DNA of 64,000 nt. Source: Poriferisodalis sp965116245 (lineage in GTDB: Bacteria > Actinomycetota > Acidimicrobiia > Acidimicrobiales > Poriferisodalaceae). The position numbers were made by a program, and so were the translations under genes. Below, piece by piece: positions 35,821-44,317 of the stretch (position 1 is the stretch's first letter; each line of letters opens with the position of its first letter). Below the pieces are notes generated by a model. That model worked only from the letters and a program-made list of their open reading frames with translations, was not told the DNA's origin and searched no databases. The stretch lies in assembly GCA_965116245.1 (NCBI GenBank), contig OZ220497.1:2232001-2296000 (forward strand), given 5' to 3'.

Positions 35821-36321
35821 TTGACGGTGGTCAGCAATTCAGTTCAAGGCCCCGAGCAGGGCGAACTGCTAGAGAGCGGACCGCTCACAGAAGACGACGC
35901 GTCAGACGAGGCCTTCGTCCCCGAACCGGCGAAGCTCATGCGAATCGGTGGCATGATTCGCAAGCTGCTCGAAGAAGTCCGTCATGCGGAACTTGACGAA
36001 GCTGGACGGGACCGCATGCGCGATGTGTATCTCCTTTCCGTCGAAGAACTCGCAACAGCGCTGTCTGAGCCTCTGGCTGAGGAGCTGAACCGGCTTGCGC
36101 TGCCCTTTGACGAGGACGTGCCTTCAGGGCCTGAGCTTCGCATCGCTCAAGCGCAGCTCGTGGGCTGGCTGGAGGGCCTCTTCCACGGCATCCAAGCGGC
36201 AGTCTCGGCGCAACAGATGATGGCAGAGCGTCAACTGCGCACAATGCGCGGCGATGCGCTCGAGGCTGGGGGGAAACCCGACCAGCCCCAAGCCGCGAAA
36301 CGTAGCGGTGTCTATCTGTGA
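35821..36321 (+). CDS. bpa: bacterial proteasome activator Bpa/PafE
   Basis: A 166-residue helical protein closely matching the actinobacterial ATP-independent proteasome activator. The diagnostic stretches are KLMRIGGMIRKLLEEVR (about residues 39-55), DEAGRDRMRD, and ELRIAQAQLVGWLEGLFHGI (about 105-124), and it ends in GVYL, the Tyr-Leu tail that docks into the 20S proteasome. It forms a ring and feeds unfolded proteins to the proteasome without ATP. The TTG at 35821 or an in-frame GTG at 35827 is the start. No proteasome subunit gene lies in the window. Confidence 0.93.
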   Translation: MTVVSNSVQGPEQGELLESGPLTEDDASDEAFVPEPAKLMRIGGMIRKLLEEVRHAELDEAGRDRMRDVYLLSVEELATALSEPLAEELNRLALPFDEDVPSGPELRIAQAQLVGWLEGLFHGIQAAVSAQQMMAERQLRTMRGDALEAGGKPDQPQAAKRSGVYL

Positions 36322-36402
36322 TCAGTCACCTAAGAAGCTGAATTATTGGACAGGCGGGTCCTTGGGGATCGGCCAGCGAGCACTGCGGGGAGCGGGAGTC
36401 AG

Positions 36403-37068
36403 ATGGCGCTCGAAGTTGAGACAAAGGACTGCACGGCATTAAGCGACGCCGAGATATCTGAGATGGCCGAACTGGTCAGCGGCGAGAGCGTTCACTTTGA
36501 TGTCGGCCATCTCTCTAAGCAACGCGATGCCTGGGTGCTCGTAACCCATGTCCGAGATGGCGCCAAGCTGGCTGCGTACGGCTTTTGCACGCTGGAGCGG
36601 GTAGGGGGCGATCCGGCAGTGCTGATGGGGGCAGGCGCCACGCGACGTTCGGCTCGCCGCGACAGCGCGTTGCGGGCGATGATGGCCGATCAGCTACGGC
36701 GTGCGGTGCTGGCATTTCCCGACGAGGACGTGCTGGTGGCCTGCCAGATGGCTGATGCGGCCGCGTTCACGGCGTTCAAACCTCTTGAACGAGTGGTGCC
36801 CCGCCCCGGCTACGAACCCAACGGCGAAGACCGCGCTTGGGGTCGGCGACTAGCGAACCGCTTTGAGGTGCAAGGCGAATACAAGGCTCGCGAGTTCAAG
36901 GTATACGGGGAAGGCGGACCTTCATTCGTGCTGAATCACACAGCACCACATCCCGAGAAACTCAACCCCGCGGTTGTGGAGATCTTTGACGGGTTCGATA
37001 TCGCTAACGGCGATGCGCTGATCGCCTTCGGTTGGGCCACCCGAGAGGACCTTGCAAAACTGCTGTAA
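36403..37068 (+). CDS. conserved actinobacterial protein, possible GNAT fold
   Basis: A 221-residue protein from ATG 36403. The order of strands and helices (an AAYGFCTLERVGG strand pair, an ATRRSARRDSALRAMMADQ helix after a basic turn, then PDEDVLVACQMADAAAFTAF) resembles a GNAT acyltransferase core, but I cannot see a clean acetyl-CoA loop. The C-terminal half ends in ALIAFGWATREDLAKLL. It follows bpa by 81 bp and may share its transcript. The function is not recognised. Confidence 0.7.
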   Translation: MALEVETKDCTALSDAEISEMAELVSGESVHFDVGHLSKQRDAWVLVTHVRDGAKLAAYGFCTLERVGGDPAVLMGAGATRRSARRDSALRAMMADQLRRAVLAFPDEDVLVACQMADAAAFTAFKPLERVVPRPGYEPNGEDRAWGRRLANRFEVQGEYKAREFKVYGEGGPSFVLNHTAPHPEKLNPAVVEIFDGFDIANGDALIAFGWATREDLAKLL

Positions 37069-37143
37069 CCGTTTCGACTGCTGTAGCGGTTGTAGCTGCT
37101 GTAATAGCAATACGCGCTGTCGGTGGCTGTGCGGTTTGGCTAA

Positions 37144-37878
37144 GTGTGGGTGCCAGTGACAGGCGGATTTAGCGAGCTGGCCCGTCGTCGCCGGATGACC
37201 AGGCACTTTTTGGCGGATCCAGTTGACGACTCCTTGCTTCTGCGAATACTGGAGACTGCGCGCCGGGTCCCGTCGGCAGGCAATACCCAGGGCTTCGATT
37301 TCGTGGTGTTGAGCGGCGCTCATGAGACGGCCCGCTACTGGGATTTGACCTTGACCCCTGAGCGTCGTGAGGGCTTTCGCTGGCAGTCGCTGCTGGCATG
37401 CCCGGTCTTGGTCACCGTTTGGGCCGACCCGCAGGCCTATGTGGAGCGCTACGGCGAAGCGGACAAAGCGCGTTCGGGACTTGGAGCTAGCACGCAGGCT
37501 TGGTCGACGCCCTATTGGACTGTTGATGCGGCGTTTGCGTCCCTGGCGCTGCAGTACGCCGCAATCGAGGAAGGCCTTGGGGTGCTGTTTTTTGGGATGT
37601 TTGAACATTCCAGCGATGTAGCGGCGGCACTACGCGTGCCATCGAACCATCAGCCCATCGGAACAGTGGCGGTGGGTTGGCCAGATCTGGAAGCTGAGAC
37701 CGCCAGCGGCCCCGCTGCGAGCAGAAATAGGCCGCGTCGGCCCCTAAACCGCCGACAATCGGATGGCCGACGATCGCATGGCCGACCCCTGGGTGAAAGC
37801 GCAGTCACCGACGAAACTACCGCGCAGTTGGCGTCGCATCGGCCACTCGTTCATTGGGGCTACTGGCTAGGCAACTAG
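37144..37878 (+). CDS. nitroreductase-family flavoprotein
   Basis: A 244-residue FMN-dependent oxidoreductase. The N-terminal RRRMTRHFLADPVDDSLL and RVPSAGNTQGFDFVVL segments bind FMN, and the IEEGLGVLFFGMFE and IGTVAVGWP strands complete the fold (to about residue 180). Residues 185-225 are Arg-rich and probably disordered, after which HWGYWLGN closes the protein. Several GTG codons near 37144 could be the start. Reductant and substrate are unknown. Confidence 0.85.
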   Translation: MWVPVTGGFSELARRRRMTRHFLADPVDDSLLLRILETARRVPSAGNTQGFDFVVLSGAHETARYWDLTLTPERREGFRWQSLLACPVLVTVWADPQAYVERYGEADKARSGLGASTQAWSTPYWTVDAAFASLALQYAAIEEGLGVLFFGMFEHSSDVAAALRVPSNHQPIGTVAVGWPDLEAETASGPAASRNRPRRPLNRRQSDGRRSHGRPLGESAVTDETTAQLASHRPLVHWGYWLGN

Positions 37879-37966
37879 GCAATGCCGAACTATGGGCTTC
37901 TGCTAAGTTTCAGTAGTTGCGAAGGGCACCTTTGCGCACCGAACTCGACCGCCTAGGAGCGCGGAT

Positions 37967-38398
37967 ATGAGCGAGCAGATCGAACAGGCGCCGGATTCGC
38001 CGAAGCAGATCGCAATGGTGGAATACCTGAAGCTCGACGGTGAGCCACATTTGGTTGCCAGTGTCTGTGATGTTTGTGGTGCCCGCTACTTCGACCGGCG
38101 CAACGCTTGCGCTGCGTGTGGCGCACGCCAGTTTTCGGACTCACGACTCGCTGGCACTGGCGTGGTGCGGGCGTTCACAATCGTGCATCGTGCCGCTCGG
38201 GGGGTGCCAGCACCCTACGTTTCGGTCGTGGTTGATCTTGACGGCGGGGGCCGAGTCAAGAGCAACCTTATGAACGTAGAGCCGTCGGGCGATTGCGTCA
38301 GCCTCGGTATGCGAGTGCAACTCGCGACCTATGTGACCGCTACCGACGATGACGGCACTGAAGCTGTCGCGTTTGGCTACGAGCCCCTAGCGGCGTGA
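37967..38398 (+). CDS. Zn-ribbon OB-fold protein (DUF35), thiolase partner
   Basis: A 143-residue protein. The N-terminal rubredoxin-like zinc ribbon has two CxxC pairs (CDVCGARYF and CAACGARQF, about residues 37-58), followed by a DUF35 OB-fold with the GTGVVRAFTIVHRA and PYVSVVVDLDGG strands. Such proteins act as the second subunit or scaffold for SCP2-type thiolases, and the thiolase gene follows 118 bp downstream. An AGGAGCG box precedes the ATG. Confidence 0.9.
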   Translation: MSEQIEQAPDSPKQIAMVEYLKLDGEPHLVASVCDVCGARYFDRRNACAACGARQFSDSRLAGTGVVRAFTIVHRAARGVPAPYVSVVVDLDGGGRVKSNLMNVEPSGDCVSLGMRVQLATYVTATDDDGTEAVAFGYEPLAA

Positions 38399-38516
38399 AC
38401 TTTCGCCGTCTTTGCGCTCGGCTCGCGGCATAACAAGACCGGCATAGAGCGGGCCAGGTATCTAGGCCGGGTATCTAACCGGTGAAGTCCTTTAGGTTCG
38501 ACCAAGGAGAGAGATA

Positions 38517-39728
38517 ATGACCAACCAAGACTCGGTGTGGATACTGGGCGCCTCCATGACCAAATTCGGCCGATATGCAGACAGGGACCTGATTGACCTT
38601 GCGGCGCAGGCCTCACTAGACGCACTCGACGACGGCTGCGTCACCATGGCGGAAATGGACATACTCGCCGCTGGCTGCTTGTATGAGGCCAACGGAGGGG
38701 TAGGTCAGCGCTTACAAAAGCAGCTAGGACAGACCGGCATTCCCGTCTACAACGTCGCCAACGCCTGCGCCACTGGCGCCACTGCTGTGCGTACGGTCAT
38801 CATGGCCATCAAAGCTGGCGAGGCACAGATGGGTCTGGCTGTGGGCGCGGAGCAAATGGGAAAGATGGGCATGCTCGGCGCTGACCGGGCTGCGCGTTCT
38901 GACAAGCAGGTGTTTGAACGCAGGGGCCGTTTCGGTGCTGTCGTGGGGGTTGAAGGACGCCTCGGCACAAACCTGATGCCGGGTGTTTTCGCGCAGTCGG
39001 GTATGGAGTACGCCTTTGAGAACGATGGCGTGGGGTTCGAGCAGTTCGCCAAGGTGGCGCAAAAGAACCATGAGCATTCAACGCTTAATCCGCTGGCTCA
39101 GTATCGCAAGGCATTCACGCTGGATGAGGTAATGAACGCTGAGGTAATCGCCTACCCCAACACGCTGTTGATGTGTTGTCCCACCGGTGACGGTGCAGCG
39201 GCGGCGGTGCTGGTGAGCGATGAGAAGTTGAAAACACTGCCGCGTGAGCAGCAGCGCCGCGCCGTCAAGATCTCCGCTTCGGTGTTGACGTCAGATCCTT
39301 GGACTGAGGGCTGCCAAGTTCAGCCTGACGTCAATACGCTGACTCGCAACGCCGCAGATCAGGCGTATGAGGCTGCGGGCGTTGAACCGGCCGATCTAGA
39401 CCTCGTGGAGCTGCATGACTGCTTCGCCACAGCCGAGTTACGGCACTATGACAATCTGCGGCTGTGCGAACCTGGCGGAGCTGGCGATTGGATTGACCGT
39501 GGCGCACCCTGGCGTGATGGGGAAATCCCGGTCAATGTATCGGGCGGCCTGCTCTCGAAGGGCCACCCGATTGGTGCGACTGGTGTAGCGAATCTTTTTG
39601 AGGTTGCTACCCATCTGCGTGGAGAAGCGGGCGACCGTCAGGTACCCGACGCCAAGGTAGGGCTAGCCCACGTGATCGGTCTCGGTTCAAGCTGCGGCGT
39701 GCATATCTTGGAGCGCTCGGGCCTTTAG
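38517..39728 (+). CDS. SCP2-type thiolase / acetyl-CoA acetyltransferase
   Basis: A 403-residue thiolase-fold enzyme. The nucleophilic Cys is C84 in NVANACATGATAV; the ELHDCFATAE box (about residue 298) and the SKGHPIGATG histidine plus GLGSSCGVHIL near the C terminus complete the active site. The subclass resembles sterol-carrier-protein thiolases used in fatty-acid or steroid side-chain breakdown. A strong AAGGAGAG box lies before the ATG. Its stop codon is inside the first hairpin of the 39714-39857 array. Confidence 0.92.
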   Translation: MTNQDSVWILGASMTKFGRYADRDLIDLAAQASLDALDDGCVTMAEMDILAAGCLYEANGGVGQRLQKQLGQTGIPVYNVANACATGATAVRTVIMAIKAGEAQMGLAVGAEQMGKMGMLGADRAARSDKQVFERRGRFGAVVGVEGRLGTNLMPGVFAQSGMEYAFENDGVGFEQFAKVAQKNHEHSTLNPLAQYRKAFTLDEVMNAEVIAYPNTLLMCCPTGDGAAAAVLVSDEKLKTLPREQQRRAVKISASVLTSDPWTEGCQVQPDVNTLTRNAADQAYEAAGVEPADLDLVELHDCFATAELRHYDNLRLCEPGGAGDWIDRGAPWRDGEIPVNVSGGLLSKGHPIGATGVANLFEVATHLRGEAGDRQVPDAKVGLAHVIGLGSSCGVHILERSGL

Positions 39729-39857
39729 GCCGAGCGTGACCCAGGGGTATTGGCGCTCGGGCCTTTAGGCCGAGCGTGACCCGGGGGTATTGGCGCTCGG
39801 GCCTTTAGGCCGAGCGTGACCCAGGGGTATTGGCGCTCGGGGCTTTAGGCCGAGCGA
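39714..39857. repeat. 40-bp tandem array of terminator-like hairpins
   Basis: Units begin at 39714, 39754, 39794 and 39834 (the last is truncated). Each holds an inverted repeat, cgctcgg-cct / agg-ccgagcg, with a 2-nt loop and one bulged base. The array lies between the convergent thiolase and glnS genes, with the thiolase TAG inside the first hairpin. The hairpins are nearly symmetric so they could stop transcription from both sides, although no T tract follows. Confidence 0.9.
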
Positions 39858-39864
39858 GCGGTTC

Positions 39865-41619
39865 TCACCTTTGCCGCTTGAGGATGTTCGCCCATTCGTC
39901 TCGTAGGCCGACTGTGCGATGAAACAACACAGAGTGCGTGCCGTCGCTCTGCTTGGTGTCATGCTTGTCGTCTCTACAGAAATAGCCGAGACGCTCAAAC
40001 TGAACTACTTGGCCGGGATCTATGTCGGTGATGGCTGGCTCCGCCACTGCGCTATGCGACTGCCTTGAGTTGGGGTGTAAGTCGTCGAGCGGGTCACCGG
40101 TGCGTTCACCCGGCAAGTCCGCGGCAAAGAGCCGCTCATACAACACCGCCTCAACGGGTACGGCGTGGTCGGCGCTCACCCAATGGATGGTTGCTTTGAC
40201 TCGGCGGCCGTCAGGAGCACGGCCGCTGGCTGTCGCTGGGTCGTAGGTGCAATGCACTTCGGTGACGTTCCCGCTTGAATCGGTGATCGCGTCGGTGCAT
40301 CTAACGAAGTAGCCAGCTCGTAGCCGCACCTCGCGCCCAGGTGCCAGACGAAAGTACTTGGGCGGTGGCTCTAGTTGGAAATCATCCTGCTCAATCCATA
40401 ACGATCCACTAAAGGGCACCTGGCGGGTACCCGCCGATGGATCCTCGGGATTGTTGACAGCCGTCCGATACTCAACTATGGGCGCTCCATCTCTATCGGT
40501 GGGCCAGTTGGTTATCACCAGCTTGAGCGGTTTCAAAACTGCCATCCGACGCGGCGAGGCAGCGTTTAGCTCTGTCCGTACGAACGACTCCAACAGTTCT
40601 GGAGCGTGACGACTGTTGGTGCGCGCCACACCGATGTACGCGCAGAACTCTCGTATCGCCGATGGCGGATAGCCACGTCGACGCAGCGCTCGCAATGTTG
40701 GAAGTCGCGGGTCGTCCCAACCATCCACAAGGTTTGAGTCCACCAGTCGTCTAAGCACCCGCTTGGACGTCACTGTGTGGGTGAGTTCCAGACGAGCGAA
40801 TTCGGTTTGGTATGGCCGGTCTCCCTCGTAGCCCAACTCGGCGAGCGGAAGGTGTTCGAGGTACCAGTCGTAGAGCGCTCGGTTGTCGCGAAACTCCAGA
40901 GTGCATAGCGAATGGGTGACTCCTTCGATTGCGTCGCTGGGGCCGTGTGCCCAGTCGTAGGTGGGGTAGATGTTCCAGCGATCGCCACTGCGGTAGTGGT
41001 GCTTGAGCCGAATTCGGTACATCACCGGATCGCGCATCTGCATGTTCTGGTGCTGCATATCGATGCGAGCACGCAAAACCCGACTGCCTTCGGGATGCAC
41101 CCCAGCAGCCATCTCTCGAAACAGTCGCAAGTTCTCTTCAACCGTTCGGTTGCGGTGGGGGCTGTCGGTGCCGGGCTGGCCGAAACCGCCACGTCCGGCC
41201 GATATTGCTTCGCTGGGCTGGTCGTCTACGTAGGCCAAACCGCGCTCAATAAGCAACTCGGCCCAGGAATACAACTGCTCGAAGTAATCGGAGGCGTAGC
41301 GCAGTTCGGCCGGTTCAACTCCCAACCAGCGCACATCTTCAACGATGGCCTTGACGTATTCGGGGCCCTCAGTCGCGGGATTGGTGTCGTCAAAGCGCAG
41401 AATACAGCGACCTTCAAACTCGGCTGCAACTGAGAAATCCAAACAAATGGCTTTGGCGTGCCCAATGTGGAGGTATCCATTCGGTTCGGGGGGGAACCGG
41501 GTCTGGACTCGGCCAGCGAATCGATCCGATGCCTGGTCGTGCGCGACCAGGTCCCTTATGAAGTCGTGTCCAGCGCTATGGCGCGATGCAGAGCTGGATG
41601 CGGCTGAGCTAGAGGCCAC
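39865..41619 (-). CDS. glnS: glutaminyl-tRNA synthetase
   Basis: A 584-residue class I synthetase. The signature FPPEPNGYLHIGHAK holds the HIGH motif (about residue 53), DDTNP follows, and the VTSKRVLRRLV segment is the KMSKS-equivalent. The YPTYDWAHGPSDAIEGVTHSLC block (about 215-236) and the DDPRLPTLRALRRRGYPP block are GlnRS/GluRS-II specific, and the two C-terminal beta-barrel anticodon domains are present. Start is GTG 41619. Direct Gln-tRNA charging is uncommon in actinobacteria, which mostly use GatCAB. Confidence 0.93.
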   Translation of the reverse strand: MASSSAASSSASRHSAGHDFIRDLVAHDQASDRFAGRVQTRFPPEPNGYLHIGHAKAICLDFSVAAEFEGRCILRFDDTNPATEGPEYVKAIVEDVRWLGVEPAELRYASDYFEQLYSWAELLIERGLAYVDDQPSEAISAGRGGFGQPGTDSPHRNRTVEENLRLFREMAAGVHPEGSRVLRARIDMQHQNMQMRDPVMYRIRLKHHYRSGDRWNIYPTYDWAHGPSDAIEGVTHSLCTLEFRDNRALYDWYLEHLPLAELGYEGDRPYQTEFARLELTHTVTSKRVLRRLVDSNLVDGWDDPRLPTLRALRRRGYPPSAIREFCAYIGVARTNSRHAPELLESFVRTELNAASPRRMAVLKPLKLVITNWPTDRDGAPIVEYRTAVNNPEDPSAGTRQVPFSGSLWIEQDDFQLEPPPKYFRLAPGREVRLRAGYFVRCTDAITDSSGNVTEVHCTYDPATASGRAPDGRRVKATIHWVSADHAVPVEAVLYERLFAADLPGERTGDPLDDLHPNSRQSHSAVAEPAITDIDPGQVVQFERLGYFCRDDKHDTKQSDGTHSVLFHRTVGLRDEWANILKRQR

Positions 41620-41625
41620 GGCGGT

Positions 41626-42540
41626 TTATTCGTTGACGGTTACGTCGTTGACGGTTACGTGGGGAGGCGGCCATGTGCCAGCCACAGTGCCGGTGGCAAT
41701 CAGGTAGTTCATGATTCGCTCAAGGCACCCCAGCAAGTCACCAAGTTCGTCCGGCGGCAGCGCTTCGATAGCTGCTGAGGACAGTCTGTCGGTTTCGCGT
41801 TCTACGGCTCGACGTGCCGCGTTGCCCTGCTGTGTCTGCTCACCGTCCGCGGTGATCCAGCCCTTTTGGACGAGCGTTTCCCAAGCCGTGTCCCACTCCT
41901 GCGCGTTCCAGCCGCGGATCTTGCGAATGGTTGCGCCGTTGCCGTGGCCACCAGTGGTCATCATTACGTGACACTCAACCGGGTCTAGGCCACCGGCGGC
42001 AAGTGCGATGTTGTGTCCGTCGAAGCGGAACTCACGCAGCAACGTGCAGCCGTGCCAGAGATCCATGATGTCGCCGCCACCAGTGCTCTGGCTTGGCCAC
42101 GGCTCAGACGCCCATGCTGCATAGAGCGGTCGAGCTCCTTTGGGAAGTTGGCTGGCGAATGCGAGTAGTGCAGACGCGGCAGCGCGAATCTCATCGGGGT
42201 TTGGGTAGTCGTGTAGGGCCCGTTGCATAGATGCGGTGGTCAGCTCAATTTGGCGAGCGCGAACGGCATCGGGTGCCATTATGTCCCAACAGCCCGGCAC
42301 TGCTCGTTCCACCATGCGAGGAGCGAAGTTGTAAAAGACGGCGGTCACGGTGGCGGCACTGACTGCGCCCATGGGTGCCGAGCGGTAGGCGAAGTAGGCG
42401 TGCCACCAGCCCTTGAATCCGTTGTCGTTGAATCCGTAGATCTCGGGCGAGTAGTACGCGACAGTGTGGATCGGTTCAACCGTTCGGCCCAGTCGTCGAA
42501 TTGGGCTGCGACGGTCCTCGGTACGGGGTATCTCGCCCAT
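41626..42540 (-). CDS. SCO6045/SalK-like helix-turn-helix protein
   Basis: A 304-residue protein resembling the SalK/SCO6045 family of unknown biochemical role. Visible marks include an N-terminal YYSPEIYGFNDNGFKGWWHAYFAYRSAPMG (shown only in part: ...GFKGWWHAYFAYRSAP), the SEPWPSQSTGGG region, LWHGCTLLREFRFDGHN, and a C-terminal winged-helix-like part with WDTAWETLVQKGWI. It ends only 6 bp before the glnS start, so the two may be co-transcribed. The last codons come from a 15-bp direct repeat. Confidence 0.75.
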   Translation of the reverse strand: MGEIPRTEDRRSPIRRLGRTVEPIHTVAYYSPEIYGFNDNGFKGWWHAYFAYRSAPMGAVSAATVTAVFYNFAPRMVERAVPGCWDIMAPDAVRARQIELTTASMQRALHDYPNPDEIRAAASALLAFASQLPKGARPLYAAWASEPWPSQSTGGGDIMDLWHGCTLLREFRFDGHNIALAAGGLDPVECHVMMTTGGHGNGATIRKIRGWNAQEWDTAWETLVQKGWITADGEQTQQGNAARRAVERETDRLSSAAIEALPPDELGDLLGCLERIMNYLIATGTVAGTWPPPHVTVNDVTVNE

Positions 42541-42934
42541 GTGCGGCTCCTTGCCTTCAAATACTCGAGACTCTCAAGAGTCTCAAGATACTCAGGGCTC
42601 TCAAGATCTTCAGGTGACATCGGTGCGAACGGGTAGGGCTGAGAGAGCGGGCCAGAGCGATTAACCTAGGCACGCCCTGAACCGCTGGCCTACGGCTTGC
42701 ATCCAACGACTTGCATCCGGCTCGCTCTGCCAGTGTATGCCCTGACAGCGTGTGCCACGGTAGGGGCCCTTGATTCAGACCGAAGACAAGCGGCTCGCGG
42801 CTACGCCGCGGGTAGCTGTTTAGCGGCTGCAAATTTCGTACTTGCGTGAATGCAGCGGGTTCGGTATGTTTGCTGCTGGTGAAGCCCGCAATCGGTGTGG
42901 GTTCAAGTTTGACACTCTTTGGAGGTGCCGAAAA
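42541..42934. other. intergenic region between divergent genes, no gene seen
   Basis: These 394 bases separate the SalK-like gene (minus) from the fibronectin-III gene (plus). Next to the SalK-like start is a stretch with repeated ctcaag/actctc words at about 15-bp spacing (42560-42612). A hairpin CGCGGC-tac-GCCGCG lies at 42796-42810. TTGACA occurs at about 42909 but is too close to the start at 42935 to act as a -35 box. No convincing gene or promoter was found. Confidence 0.6.
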
Positions 42935-44026
<1,092 letters not shown>

Positions 44027-44086
44027 CGCTGGTCATTGAGGTGTGGTACCGATTTGGTGCTAGTCGGTCGCATATCCGGCAACATC

Positions 44087-44120
44087 AAGCCCGCCGGTGC
44101 TATTAGTGCTGGCGGGCTTT
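44087..44120 (+). terminator. rho-independent-like terminator after the fibronectin-III gene
   Basis: A perfect 9-bp stem, AAGCCCGCC (44087-44095) with GGCGGGCTT (44111-44119), 15-nt loop, followed by TTTG. It lies 60 bp past the stop codon at 44026 and points in the gene direction. Confidence 0.75.
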
Positions 44121-44171
44121 GTGATACTCAGAGTTTGGGACACTAGGCGGATTGTTAACGAACAATAGGTG

Positions 44172-44226
44172 GAGCTTCTCGTCAGTTGCCTGGTTGTTTG
44201 TCAACGAGGGAACTGACGAGAAGCTC
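44172..44226. repeat. 16-bp perfect inverted repeat
   Basis: GAGCTTCTCGTCAGTT (44172-44187) is repeated in perfect inversion at 44211-44226 with a 23-nt spacer. It lies between the fibronectin-III gene and the convergent phosphotransferase gene. It may serve as a terminator for the minus-strand gene, though no T run follows in that direction, or be the remnant of a small mobile element. Confidence 0.85.
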
Positions 44227-44317
44227 TACGCATCACGTACCTGCGGCCGCGTTCTTGGCAGCCCCATTGCCACCAGCCACGCTGCCGCTCGCAGCAGCGT
44301 GTCTTTTGGGGTGGCTA

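Noticed and set aside
39714..39857. A CRISPR array
   Set aside because: The repeated unit includes the whole 40 bp with no variable spacers, and no cas genes are nearby.
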